From contig NZ_JAFCNB010000004.1 of assembly GCF_017896165.1 (NCBI RefSeq), positions 248,001 through 312,000 on the forward strand: DNA of 64,000 nucleotides. Reading direction: 5' to 3'. Shown piece after piece: positions 9,357 through 17,706 of this stretch. The stretch is from Microbispora oryzae. Lineage in GTDB: Bacteria > Actinomycetota > Actinomycetes > Streptosporangiales > Streptosporangiaceae. The translations under genes and the position numbers were made by a program. The notes beneath the pieces are model-generated. The model saw only the letters and a list, made by a program, of their open reading frames with translations. It ran no database searches and was not told the DNA's origin. The first letter of the stretch is position 1. The number at the start of each line of letters is the position of its first letter.

Positions 9357-10619
9357 TCAGCGGGACAGCAGCCGGCGCAGGCGGGAGTCGGGGCGCTGCT
9401 GCGGCGCCGGCTCCTCGATCAGGCCGAGGGCCGTCAGCCTGCGCTTCTTGAAGTAGCGAGCCGGCCCGTTGACCTTGACGTACTCCGCCGCCGTCTCCCG
9501 CAGCTCCGGATGGGCCTCGCTCTGCATGCAGTAGGCGACCGCGCCGGTCAGGGCCGCGAGGTCGACCGGCGGCGGGTCCGAGAGCGACCCGTCCATCGCG
9601 AGTCTCGGCAGACAGGCGTCCACGATCGTGACCGGGATCCGGTTGCTGTTCTCATAGGGGGCGAGCCGTTCGAGCAGCAGTTCCGTGCCCATCGTCGCCA
9701 CCGGCAGCCCGAAGAACCTCCGGGCCGTGACGAGCGCCGTGGAGAAGCAGCTGACCACCAGCGCCGGGCGGAGCCTGGCGAACAGGACCTCGGCCGGGAC
9801 GCCGTCGCCGGCGGACACCAGCTCGACGTCCAGACCGGCGGCGGTCCGCCTGAGCGCGCGCAGCTGCCGGGGCCCCGCCGCCGGGTGGGCCTTGAACACC
9901 ACGCGCCGGTTCCCGCGGGCCACGAGGGCTCGCAGCATGTCGCCGTACAGCCGCGTCTCCTCCTCGTCGGTGAGGATGCCCAGGGACGCCAGGTACTGCC
10001 CGAGGATCACGGCGTCCCCCGGCTGGTCGCCGAACCGGGCGGCGACCTGGCCGACGACCCGCGGGAACGCCTCGGCGGGCAGCGCCTCGGCCGGTACGCC
10101 GTACTCGGAGAGCAGGAGCGGCGTCAGCCCCGGCACGAGGTCGAGGTGGATCAGCCGGGTGATGCGGTCGGAGATCTCCCCGGGCAGGACGTCGCGGGTG
10201 GGCGCGTGCGCCATGAGGCCGTCGGAGTAGATCGTGAGCGGGCAGTCCTTGAACAGCCCGGGCAGCACGCGGGCCGGGGGGACGATGACCGACTCCAGCA
10301 CCATCTCGTCCAGTTCGCCCAGGCCCAGATGCGACTGGAGGAGCCGGCCGATCATCGGCCCCTCCACCGCGCGGGGCTTCCACTCGGACGGGTGCAGCGG
10401 CGCGATGATCTCGTTCCAGGACCGGATCTCGTCGAACCGGTCCCGCAGCGCCGCGAAGCCGGGGGTCTCGTCGAGGGGGACCGTGATCTCGGGGATGTCG
10501 GCGTTGTTCGTCACCAGCAGCATCCGCCGCCGGTCGGCCGGGCCGAACGCGCCCGCGTCGATCGCCGCGGCCAGCGTCATCGCGCCGAAGAGCCGGGAGG
10601 CGTGGAACAGCTGGGTCAC
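9357..10619 (-). CDS. Polysialyltransferase family protein
   Basis: 420 residues. It starts at a GTG overlapping the TGA of the GT2 gene upstream (GTGA), so the long upstream extension of the frame is a shadow. Family motifs are the N-terminal FHASRLFGAMTLAAAID, the acidic-Gly IYSDGLMAHAP, the HP motif VVFKAHPAAGP and the serine motif SCFSTALVTARRFFG. Polysialyltransferases use CMP-activated nonulosonic acids, which matches the CMP-synthetase domain encoded 1 kb upstream. It has no membrane segment, so it probably acts at the cytoplasmic face. It is the clearest glycosyltransferase candidate for chain growth here. Confidence 0.85.
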   Translation of the reverse strand: MTQLFHASRLFGAMTLAAAIDAGAFGPADRRRMLLVTNNADIPEITVPLDETPGFAALRDRFDEIRSWNEIIAPLHPSEWKPRAVEGPMIGRLLQSHLGLGELDEMVLESVIVPPARVLPGLFKDCPLTIYSDGLMAHAPTRDVLPGEISDRITRLIHLDLVPGLTPLLLSEYGVPAEALPAEAFPRVVGQVAARFGDQPGDAVILGQYLASLGILTDEEETRLYGDMLRALVARGNRRVVFKAHPAAGPRQLRALRRTAAGLDVELVSAGDGVPAEVLFARLRPALVVSCFSTALVTARRFFGLPVATMGTELLLERLAPYENSNRIPVTIVDACLPRLAMDGSLSDPPPVDLAALTGAVAYCMQSEAHPELRETAAEYVKVNGPARYFKKRRLTALGLIEEPAPQQRPDSRLRRLLSR

Positions 10620-11557
10620 GAGCCCTCCTTGAGTCGGCGGAACAGCGCCTGGCGATCGGGCTCGTAGCCCCTCACCGCGTCCTGTACGAGGTCGGCGGGG
10701 AGCCGGTCGAGGGCCGCCCGGCCGAGCGCCTCGAACCTGGCGGCGATGTCGGGGGTGAAGCGCTCCCTCATCTCCCAGTGGTTGACCAGCAGCGCGCAGA
10801 AGGTGCGGACGGCCTTCGGCAGGAACTCCTGCTCCACCTCGGCGAAGACGAGGTCGAACGCCCGGAAGAAGTCGAGCTGCCGCTCGTCGCCGATCTGGGT
10901 GAGGGACGCCGCGACCCCGCGCCGGTAGAACACCCCGGCGAGCGAGACCACGGCGAACGACCCGGCCCGCTGGTGGAGCCGCCAGATCCACGGCCGGTCC
11001 TCCGCCGTGCGCAGGCCGCCGGGGAAGGCGAGCAGGTCGCCCAGCTCCCGCCGGTAGACGCCGGCCCAGGCGTAGGGGTAGTCGACCATCGTCTTCGCCG
11101 CGGCGGGCATGATCGCGTCGCGCGGGTCGAGCACGACGTTCCTGCGGGCCTGGGGCGCGCGGTGGGTCTCGCGCCTGCGCCCCTCCGACTGGACGTGGTC
11201 GACCCGGACGAAGTCGCAGCCCAGCCGGTCGATGGCGGCCACCAGGGGGGCGAGGTAGCCGGGTGCGAGCCAGTCGTCGCCGTCCAGGAACGTGACGTAC
11301 CGGCCGGAGGCCAGCTTGAGGCCGATGTTCCGGGCGTCCGCCAGACCCACCGGGGCCGGGTTGCGGGCGACCGTCAGCCCCGGCAGGTCCCGCCGGAAGT
11401 CCTCGATCACCTCCGGGGTCGCGTCGACGGAGCCGTCGTCCACGACCACGACCTCGGTCTCGAACTCCGTGGTCCGGTTGCGGACGAGCGACGTCAGCGC
11501 GTCGGCCAGGAACGGCTCGCCGTCCCTGACCGGCACGATCACGGAAAGGGTGATCAC
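10616..11557 (-). CDS. Family 2 glycosyltransferase
   Basis: 313 residues of GT-A fold: N-terminal LSVIVPVRDGEPFL, nucleotide-binding VVVDDGSVDAT, and the DXD-type FLDGDDWLAPGY. The C-terminal part (WEMRERFTPD) is helical. The GTG start is preceded by a GGGGGGA ribosome site, 13 nt after the stop of the triple-fusion gene. It overlaps the polysialyltransferase gene by 4 nt, so the three genes form one operon. A homologue-type GT2 next to NeuA/NeuB suggests addition of a linker, priming or side-chain sugar; the acceptor is unknown. Confidence 0.88.
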   Translation of the reverse strand: MITLSVIVPVRDGEPFLADALTSLVRNRTTEFETEVVVVDDGSVDATPEVIEDFRRDLPGLTVARNPAPVGLADARNIGLKLASGRYVTFLDGDDWLAPGYLAPLVAAIDRLGCDFVRVDHVQSEGRRRETHRAPQARRNVVLDPRDAIMPAAAKTMVDYPYAWAGVYRRELGDLLAFPGGLRTAEDRPWIWRLHQRAGSFAVVSLAGVFYRRGVAASLTQIGDERQLDFFRAFDLVFAEVEQEFLPKAVRTFCALLVNHWEMRERFTPDIAARFEALGRAALDRLPADLVQDAVRGYEPDRQALFRRLKEGS

Positions 11558-11570
11558 TGTCCCCCCGGCG

Positions 11571-13637
11571 TCAGGCCGTGGTGCGGCGCAGGCGGGCGCG
11601 CGGGCCCTCCTCGCCGGCGTAGACGCGCTTCACACCGTCGCCGAGAGCGGTCTCGATGATCCTGATGTCCCGGACCAGGTGCTCGAGGCCGCTCGGCTCC
11701 AGCGAGGCGGCGTGGTCGGAGCCCCACATCGTGCGGTCCAGCGTGATGTGGCGTTCGACCGTCACGGCGCCCAGCGTCACGGCGGCCAGCGAGATCTGCA
11801 GGCCGCGCTCGTGCCCGGAGTAGCCGACCGGCACGCCGTACCGCTCCTGCAGCGTGTGGATCATGCGCAGGTTGGCCTCCTCCGGCGGGAGGGGATAGGT
11901 CGAGGTGGCGTGCATCATCACGAGCCGCTCGGTGCCGAGGATCTCCACGGCCCGGTCGATCTCCTCGATCGTCGACATGCCGGTGGAGAGGATGAGCGGC
12001 TTGCCGGTGGCGGCCAGCGCCCGCAGCAGCTCGTGGTCGGTCACCGAGGCGGAGGCGATCTTGTGGGCGACGGCGTCCATGCTCTCGAGGAACTCGACCG
12101 AGGGGACGTCCCACGGGGAGGCGAACCAGTCGATCCCGCGCTCCTCGCAGTACTTCGCGATGTGGCCGTACTCGTCCGCGCCGAACTCGGTGCGGATCTT
12201 GTACTCCATGTACGTCATCTCGCCCCAGGGCGTCTGCCGGATCTGGTCGCGCTGGTCCAGCGGGACGCAGATCTCGGGAGTGCGCTTCTGGAACTTGACC
12301 GCCTGGCAGCCCGCGTCGGCCGCCACGTCGATGAGCTTGCGGGCGATGTCGACGTCGCCGTTGTGGTTGATGCCGATCTCGCCGATCACGTACACCGGCT
12401 GGCCGGGGCCGACGAGCGACCTGCCGATGCGCACCGGCCGCGGCTGGACCCGGAACGAGGAGATGGGCGCGGGCGCCTCGGCGAGCGGCACGGCGTCGCC
12501 CAGCGGCGGGCGGGCGGCCAGGACGCGGTCGGACATCTCGCGGACGGCGCCCGCGCCGCCCGGGGCGGACAGGACGACCCGGGCCGCGGCGCGCACCCGC
12601 GGGTGGGCGTCGGGGACGGCCACCGGCCAGCCAACGAGCGCCATGCAGGAGAGGTCGTTGACGTCGTTGCCGACGTAGGCGACCCGCTCCGGGTCGAGGC
12701 CCTCGACGGCGAGCCACTCGCGCAGCGCGCCGTCCTTGGCGGCGAGGCCCTGCAGGACGGGTACGCCGAGCTTGGCGGCGCGGGCGGCCACCACGGGGTT
12801 GCGCTCGGTGGACAGAACCAGGACCTTCACCCCCGATCGCTTCAGCAGGGCCACGCCCATGCCGTCGGAGCGGCTCACGGCGACGATCTCGCGGCCCTCG
12901 GAGTCGACGAACGCCCGGTCGTCGGTGTGGACGCCGTCGAAGTCGGTCACCACGGCGTCGACGTCGATCGGCAGCGGCTCGTCGACGAACGGGGCGAGCG
13001 CCCGGACGATGTCCAGGTCCTCGGGGGTGTCGATCTCGACGGCGTGGCTGCCCGGCACGGGCTGCACGGCCACGGTGCCGAAGAAACGGTGCTCGCGCTC
13101 GCGCAGGCCGGCGGTCCGCATCGCGTAGAAGGCGCCGGTCTCGCGGTAGTGCGGTTCCCGGTCCTGCCGGCGGGGGCGGACGGCCGGGTCGTGGTTGACG
13201 CCCTCACCGGCGCCGGTCCACACGAACTCGTAGGTCTCCGTGCCGGAGAACACGGAGTCGGCCTCGCCGTTCAGGACCTTGGCGACGGCGGCGTCCAGAT
13301 CGGCCGGGTCGATGAACGCGCTGGTGCACTGGACGAGGACCACGACCTCAGGGTCGGCCTCGACGCCCTCCGACAGGGCGTGGAGCACGGCCGACTCGCT
13401 GGTGGCGGTGGGGCCGCTGATGTCGGCCGGGCGGCGGACCACCCGCGCGCCCGCGTCCAGGGCGACGGCCGCGATGCGGTCGTGGTCGGTGCTGACGATC
13501 ACCTCGTCGATGAGCTCGGCGCGCAGGCAGGCGTCGACCGCGCGCGCCACCAGCGGGATGCCGCCCACCTTCTCCAGGTTCTTGAGCGGGACGCCCGCCG
13601 AACCTCCACGGGCGGGGACAACGGCCAGCACTCGCAC
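11571..13637 (-). CDS. Fused CMP-nonulosonate synthetase / HAD phosphatase / sialic-acid synthase
   Basis: 688 residues in three domains. Residues 1-225 are a NeuA-type cytidylyltransferase (VVPARGGSAGVPLKNLEKV, YRETGAFYA, EIDTPEDLDI). Residues 226-375 are a KdsC-like HAD phosphatase with D232xD234 in TDFDGVHTDD, K301 and GND at 323-325, apparently complete. Residues 400-675 are a NeuB synthase (GEIGINHNG, AVKFQKR, ILSTGMST, VGYSGHE, VERHITLD); the C-terminal SAF/antifreeze domain of usual NeuB proteins is absent. One chain could condense a sugar phosphate with PEP, dephosphorylate the 9-phosphate and activate it with CTP. A phosphatase step favours mannose-6-phosphate to Kdn or ManNAc-6-phosphate to Neu5Ac. 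The GTG start has AGGAGG 7 nt upstream. The NeuA motif carries Ala where Lys is usual (SAG for SKG). Confidence 0.92.
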   Translation of the reverse strand: MRVLAVVPARGGSAGVPLKNLEKVGGIPLVARAVDACLRAELIDEVIVSTDHDRIAAVALDAGARVVRRPADISGPTATSESAVLHALSEGVEADPEVVVLVQCTSAFIDPADLDAAVAKVLNGEADSVFSGTETYEFVWTGAGEGVNHDPAVRPRRQDREPHYRETGAFYAMRTAGLREREHRFFGTVAVQPVPGSHAVEIDTPEDLDIVRALAPFVDEPLPIDVDAVVTDFDGVHTDDRAFVDSEGREIVAVSRSDGMGVALLKRSGVKVLVLSTERNPVVAARAAKLGVPVLQGLAAKDGALREWLAVEGLDPERVAYVGNDVNDLSCMALVGWPVAVPDAHPRVRAAARVVLSAPGGAGAVREMSDRVLAARPPLGDAVPLAEAPAPISSFRVQPRPVRIGRSLVGPGQPVYVIGEIGINHNGDVDIARKLIDVAADAGCQAVKFQKRTPEICVPLDQRDQIRQTPWGEMTYMEYKIRTEFGADEYGHIAKYCEERGIDWFASPWDVPSVEFLESMDAVAHKIASASVTDHELLRALAATGKPLILSTGMSTIEEIDRAVEILGTERLVMMHATSTYPLPPEEANLRMIHTLQERYGVPVGYSGHERGLQISLAAVTLGAVTVERHITLDRTMWGSDHAASLEPSGLEHLVRDIRIIETALGDGVKRVYAGEEGPRARLRRTTA

Positions 13638-13733
13638 GAGTGATCCTCCTACCTGCGACAACGGAGCCCCTAACGCGGGGTGTCCCGAAACTAGCCACAG
13701 GGATGTCACTCAGGGGGTTGCCCGGCTGAACGG

Positions 13734-15155
13734 TCAGGGGCGCCGATCTGAACATTGGGTGTCGCGGATTTCCGGGACCGTGACCCCCGGGACCGCGACT
13801 CCCGGGCCGGGCTCCCCGGACCGCGGGAGGCGGACGACGAAGCGCACGCTGCGGTCGCCGTTCTCCACCGTGATCGTCCCGTCGTGGGCCTCGACGACCT
13901 CCCGGGCGATGGCCAGGCCGAGCCCGGTGCCCCCGTGAGTACGGCTGCGCGCGGAGTCCGTGCGGTAGAACCGTTCGAAGATGTGCTCGCGGTCCGGCTC
14001 GGAGATCGGGTCGCCGTCGTTGACGACGCGCAGCACGGCCTCGTCGCCGTCCCCGTTCACCTCCACGCTCACGTGGCTCTGGGCGTGCCGCTCGGCGTTG
14101 TCGAGGAGGTTGGCCACGACCCGGCACAACTGCCCCCGCAGTACGCGGACCGTCACCCCGGACGCGGCGTCGACGATCATCGGCAGGCGCTTGGCCCGCC
14201 GGCCCACCTCGGCCGCCACGAGGCCGCCGAGGTCCACATCCTCCCGCGCCGCCTGCGGGGTCGTCCCCACCCGGGCCAGCAGCAGCAGGTCGGCCACGAT
14301 CGCCTCAAGCCGGTCGACCCCGCAGAGCGCCGCGTCGACCGCCTCGTCGGTGTCCTCCGGATGCAGCCGCGCCCCCTCCAGTTGCGCGCGGATGCCGGCG
14401 ATGGGGGTGAGCAACTCGTGCGAGGCGTCCGCGGCGAACTGCCGCTGCAGCCGGATCGAACGGTCGAGCCGGGAGAGCGCGTCGTTGGCCGTCCTGGCCA
14501 GGCGGGCGATCTCGTCGTTTCCCGGCGGCTCCGAGACCCTGGTCGCGGAGGTCGCCGCGGTGATCTCGGCGAACTCCGAGCTGATCGCCTCGACCGGGCG
14601 CAGGACCCGCCCGGCCACCGTCCAGGCGACCCACCCGGTCGCCGCGGCGAACAGCAGCGCCAGCGCGAACAGCTCCAGCTCGGGCAGCGGGCTGGTGAGG
14701 ATGGTGGGGGCCGTGCGCCCGGCGTACACGGTGGGGGAGTCTCCGCCGATCGACACCCGCAGAGCGGTCACCAGGACGCAGTCGTGGTGGGGCAGGGAGC
14801 AGGAGGTCGTCTGGGTGACGCCTGCGGCGGCGGTGGGGCTCATCAGGGTCAGCCGGTGGAGCTTGCCGGCCGCCGGGGACGCGGCCAGGACGCGGCCCTT
14901 CGGGCCCACCACCTCGATCAGGTCCACGTCGTCCCGGCCCGGAGATAACGGGTCGCTCACGGTGCCGCCGCGCACCTGTCCGGCCACCCGGGTGGCGACG
15001 TCCAGGGTCTCGTCCCAGATGCGGTCGGCCACCGCGTGCCGCACCACCACGTTGACCGCTACGACGAGTGGCGCCAGGACGAAGACTGCGGCGCCGATCG
15101 CGATCAGGGCCAACCGTGCCCTGAGCGAGAGGGAACGCAGCCTGGGGAGGAGCAT
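13734..15155 (-). CDS. Sensor histidine kinase, orphan
   Basis: 473 residues. A membrane helix lies at about 12-34, an extracytoplasmic sensor at 35-158 with cysteines C119 and C126 that could form a disulfide, and a second helix at 160-182. A HAMP region and the phospho-acceptor H246 in FAADASHELLTPIAG follow. The ATPase domain shows NLLDNAERHA (N box), IFERFYRTD and GGTGLGLAI (G boxes). It autophosphorylates and passes phosphate to a response regulator, but none is encoded next door; the nearest in this window (54.2 kb) has its own kinase. The ATG has only a weak ribosome site. The signal is unknown. Confidence 0.9.
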   Translation of the reverse strand: MLLPRLRSLSLRARLALIAIGAAVFVLAPLVVAVNVVVRHAVADRIWDETLDVATRVAGQVRGGTVSDPLSPGRDDVDLIEVVGPKGRVLAASPAAGKLHRLTLMSPTAAAGVTQTTSCSLPHHDCVLVTALRVSIGGDSPTVYAGRTAPTILTSPLPELELFALALLFAAATGWVAWTVAGRVLRPVEAISSEFAEITAATSATRVSEPPGNDEIARLARTANDALSRLDRSIRLQRQFAADASHELLTPIAGIRAQLEGARLHPEDTDEAVDAALCGVDRLEAIVADLLLLARVGTTPQAAREDVDLGGLVAAEVGRRAKRLPMIVDAASGVTVRVLRGQLCRVVANLLDNAERHAQSHVSVEVNGDGDEAVLRVVNDGDPISEPDREHIFERFYRTDSARSRTHGGTGLGLAIAREVVEAHDGTITVENGDRSVRFVVRLPRSGEPGPGVAVPGVTVPEIRDTQCSDRRP

Positions 15156-15501
15156 TACCTGAGATTACTTATGGACATCGCATGCTGAATTCGCTCTTCT
15201 GGAAAGCTGTCCCCAAAGTTGCTAAAAAGACCGTCAAGGGTGTCGGAAGTAGGATCATCCGACGGATCGGGCCAGAAGGGCCCGTACCCGGATCGTCCGG
15301 TGGCGGCCGCACGGCGCGGGGTCCGGTGGTGAGCCCCGGACGACGGAATCGCTGGGCGGCCGCGTCTCGACGGGTGCGTGCTCGTTGCGGAGAATTGCGG
15401 AAAGATGCCGCAAGGTTGCAACAGGTCCCGGACCCAGTGGCGTAACGCGGCGGAAACGTCCGTCCGACACTGTTGGTGTCGCACGAGGTGGAGGTGATGA
15501 G
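15156..15501. other. Intergenic stretch between divergent genes
   Basis: 346 bp between the divergent histidine kinase and ACT genes. The left 100 bp are relatively AT-rich and probably hold promoters. A candidate LacI-type operator lies at 15395-15413. An open frame at 15182-15445 starting MLNSLFWKAV has no ribosome site or recognisable domain, and I treat it as non-coding. Confidence 0.6.
15395..15413. promoter_or_regulatory. Candidate LacI-family operator, copy 1
   Basis: TTGCGGAAAGATGCCGCAA matches the palindrome at 17643-17661 in 17 of 19 positions, keeping both TTGCGG and CCGCAA arms. It lies about 90 bp before the ACT-domain gene and 240 bp before the kinase gene. Control by the LacI-type protein at 19473-20495 is an inference. 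Confidence 0.5.
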
Positions 15502-16122
15502 ATGTTGCTGCGGCTGCGGGTGTCGCTACCCGACCGGCCCGGCGTGCTCGGCCAGGTCGCGCGCGCGTTCGGCGTGATGGGTGCCGACATCCTGCAGGTG
15601 ACCGTGCTGGAACGGCAGTCCGGCCGGGCGGTGGACGACTTCACCGTCTCGTGGTCGGGCCTGTTCGAGCCGGACGAGCTGCGCGACCGGATCGCCGTCG
15701 TGCCCGGCGCGCGGGTGGAGGCTGTCTGGCCGACCAGGGAGGCCCCCGGCACGACACCCGACTACGACCTCCTGGGACATGTCGCGGGGGAGCCCGACCG
15801 CGCGTTCGTGACGCTCGTCGACGCGGTGCCCGACCTGGTGAGCGCGGACTGGGCGGTCGCGGTCGACACCACGACAGGTGAGGCCGTCCATCGCAGCTGG
15901 CAGGCCCCCGAGACCGTGCCGGCCGTGCCCGGCCTCACCCCGCTGCGAGCCGCCACCCTCAGCGAGGGGGAATTGCACCTCGTCAGCGTCCCGATGGAGG
16001 GCCTGCACCTGGTGGTGGCGCGCTCGCAGGGGCCCGCGTTCCACCGGGCGGAACTCGACAAGGTGACCCGGCTGGTCGGCATCGTGTCCGTGCTCGCGCG
16101 GGCGAGCGTCACCCGCGCGTGA
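15502..16122 (+). CDS. ACT-domain protein
   Basis: 206 residues. The N-terminal half is an ACT domain (LRLRVSLPDRPGVLGQVARAFGVMGADILQV), a regulatory fold that usually binds amino acids. The C-terminal half (about 90-206) has no motif I recognise. The ATG follows GGTGGAGGTG. It ends 12 bp from the convergent ABC ATPase gene. No enzyme domain is attached, so it may sense an amino acid or regulate a partner; I cannot name it. Confidence 0.75.
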   Translation: MLLRLRVSLPDRPGVLGQVARAFGVMGADILQVTVLERQSGRAVDDFTVSWSGLFEPDELRDRIAVVPGARVEAVWPTREAPGTTPDYDLLGHVAGEPDRAFVTLVDAVPDLVSADWAVAVDTTTGEAVHRSWQAPETVPAVPGLTPLRAATLSEGELHLVSVPMEGLHLVVARSQGPAFHRAELDKVTRLVGIVSVLARASVTRA

Positions 16123-16134
16123 ACGGAGACGGCG

Positions 16135-17418
16135 TCAGCGGCGGGGAGGGTCGATCCTGGAGCCGTTCTGCGTGAACAGCATCAGGCGGGAGATGTCGAC
16201 GGCCACCCGGCCGTGATCTCCGGCTCGCCAGACGGGCCGGTTGCCGAGGCGGACGATGAGGTCGGCGCGGCGGTGCGTGCCGGACGCCTGGGGCTGCTCG
16301 TCCTCGTGGTCGTCCTCGGCGGAACCGCCGTTCAGCAGCCGCCGCATCATCGAGCGCGCCTTGCCGTTCATCCCCGACTGGCCGCCGTTGACGTGGCCGC
16401 GCCGCCGGTCCGGCGGCTCGGGCACCACCACCGCGGGGATGCCGGCCTCCAGATAGGCGAGCCACTCGTGGCCGTGGTACTCGAGGGTGCGGACACGGCC
16501 GAAGAAGGTCGGTCCCTCGGTCTTCTCCGGCACGGGCACCAGCCCGTCCGGCCGGATCCCCACGATGATCTGGCTGCCGGTGTGCTGTGACACGGCGTAA
16601 GCACGTGGATCGGTCCAGGGCATGGTGATCTGGTGCGGGCCGAAATCGAGCAGGATGAACTGGTTCTGCGGGGTTCGCACGGTCGCCGCCAGCAGGTTGA
16701 GCTGCTGGGAGCTGAGGAACGCCGCGGTGAACGCGGTCGCCGGGTCGTTGTACACCTGGGCGGGGGTGCCGATGTCCTGCAGGACGCCGCGGTTCATGAT
16801 GGCGATCCGGTCCGCCAGCGTGAGCGCCTCGACCTGGTCGTGCGTCACATAGATCGTGGTGACCCCAAGCGCCCTGACCAGCGAGGAGATCTCCATGCGG
16901 AGCTCGGTGCGCATCCCGGCGTCCAGGTTGGACAGCGGCTCGTCCATGAGGAAGAGCGAGGGCTGCCGGACGATCGCGCGCCCCATCGCGACCCGCTGAC
17001 GCTGGCCGCCGGAGAGCGTTCCCGGCCGCCGGTCCAGCGTTTCCTCGATGTGCAGGGCACGGGACAGCTCGGTGACCCGTTCCTTGACCAGCGCCGGATC
17101 GGCCTTCGCGATCTCCAGGGGGAAGGACAGGTTGCCCCTGACGCTCCGGTGCGGATAGAGGGCGCCGTTCTGGAACACCATCGCCACGTCGCGGTCGCGT
17201 GGCGCCAGGTGGTTGGCGAGCTCGCCGCCCAGCCACAGATCACCAGAGGTGATCTCCTCCAGGCCCGCGATCATGCGCAGGAGGGTGGACTTCCCGCAAC
17301 CCGAGGGTCCCAGCAGAACCAGCAGCTCTCCTTCTTCGGCGCGCAGATTCATGCGGTCGACCGCGAGGTAACCCCCGGGGTAAATCTTCGTCACGTTGTC
17401 GAGGACGACGGTGCTCAT
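16135..17418 (-). CDS. Sugar ABC transporter ATPase, UgpC/MsiK-like
   Basis: 427 residues. Walker A GPSGCGKST (37-45), Q-loop FQNGALYPHRSV, signature LSGGQRQRVAMGRA, Walker B LFLMDEP and switch THDQVEALT are intact, so it should hydrolyse ATP. The C-terminal TOBE/MOBE region is longer than in typical 370-380-residue relatives: a charged, low-complexity insert with EDDHEDEQ lies near residues 330-385. No permease gene is adjacent. It could energise the cebEFG importer or other sugar importers, as MsiK does in Streptomyces, but it differs enough from MsiK that I do not use that name. ATG at 17418 has GGAGGA upstream. Confidence 0.85.
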   Translation of the reverse strand: MSTVVLDNVTKIYPGGYLAVDRMNLRAEEGELLVLLGPSGCGKSTLLRMIAGLEEITSGDLWLGGELANHLAPRDRDVAMVFQNGALYPHRSVRGNLSFPLEIAKADPALVKERVTELSRALHIEETLDRRPGTLSGGQRQRVAMGRAIVRQPSLFLMDEPLSNLDAGMRTELRMEISSLVRALGVTTIYVTHDQVEALTLADRIAIMNRGVLQDIGTPAQVYNDPATAFTAAFLSSQQLNLLAATVRTPQNQFILLDFGPHQITMPWTDPRAYAVSQHTGSQIIVGIRPDGLVPVPEKTEGPTFFGRVRTLEYHGHEWLAYLEAGIPAVVVPEPPDRRRGHVNGGQSGMNGKARSMMRRLLNGGSAEDDHEDEQPQASGTHRRADLIVRLGNRPVWRAGDHGRVAVDISRLMLFTQNGSRIDPPRR

Positions 17419-17433
17419 ACACGCTCGTTCCTC

Positions 17434-17451
17434 CCGGGCACGCGTGCCCGG
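17434..17451. promoter_or_regulatory. 18-bp palindrome touching the ABC ATPase ribosome site
   Basis: CCGGGCACGCGTGCCCGG is a perfect inverted repeat 16 bp before the ATG of the ABC ATPase gene; it abuts the GGGAGGA ribosome-binding sequence. It could be a repressor site or an RNA hairpin limiting translation. The function is not known. Confidence 0.45.
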
Positions 17452-17642
17452 ATCCCCAGCCGTCGGTGTAAATGATGAGGTAGTACATCGTGTCGCAGGC
17501 GCCCGTGTCCATATGTGTCGGGAAGAATCCGTCATCTGCCTGCAACTTTTCGTTACTCGTGTCTTTCCCCAGGTGAAAGTCGGTTGTCAGGTTGGCCGGT
17601 CGGGCCTGTCCAGGGGTCCGCGTCCCCGCCGGGGTAACGACT

Positions 17643-17661
17643 TTGCGGAAAGTTTCCGCAA
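17643..17661. promoter_or_regulatory. Candidate LacI-family operator, copy 2
   Basis: TTGCGGAAAGTTTCCGCAA is a perfect 9-1-9 palindrome in the 409-bp divergent region between the ABC ATPase and GH13 genes. TTGC...GCAA palindromes are typical of MalR/AglR-like LacI regulators, and such a regulator is encoded directly after the GH13 gene. It lies 15 bp upstream of a candidate promoter. Confidence 0.65.
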
Positions 17662-17676
17662 GGCCTTTCACTCGGG

Positions 17677-17706
17677 TTGTGTCCCTGTTACGTTCCGCCA
17701 TAAATC
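17677..17706 (+). promoter_or_regulatory. Candidate promoter for the GH13-LacI operon
   Basis: TTGTGT (17677-17682), an 18-bp spacer and TAAATC (17701-17706). It lies just downstream of the palindromic operator and 120 bp before the GH13 start. The hexamers match only moderately. Confidence 0.4.

Noticed and set aside
15182..15445. 87-residue ORF starting MLNSLFWKAVPKV
   Set aside because: No ribosome-binding sequence or domain; the second half is Arg/Gly-rich like non-coding GC-rich DNA, and it covers a candidate operator.
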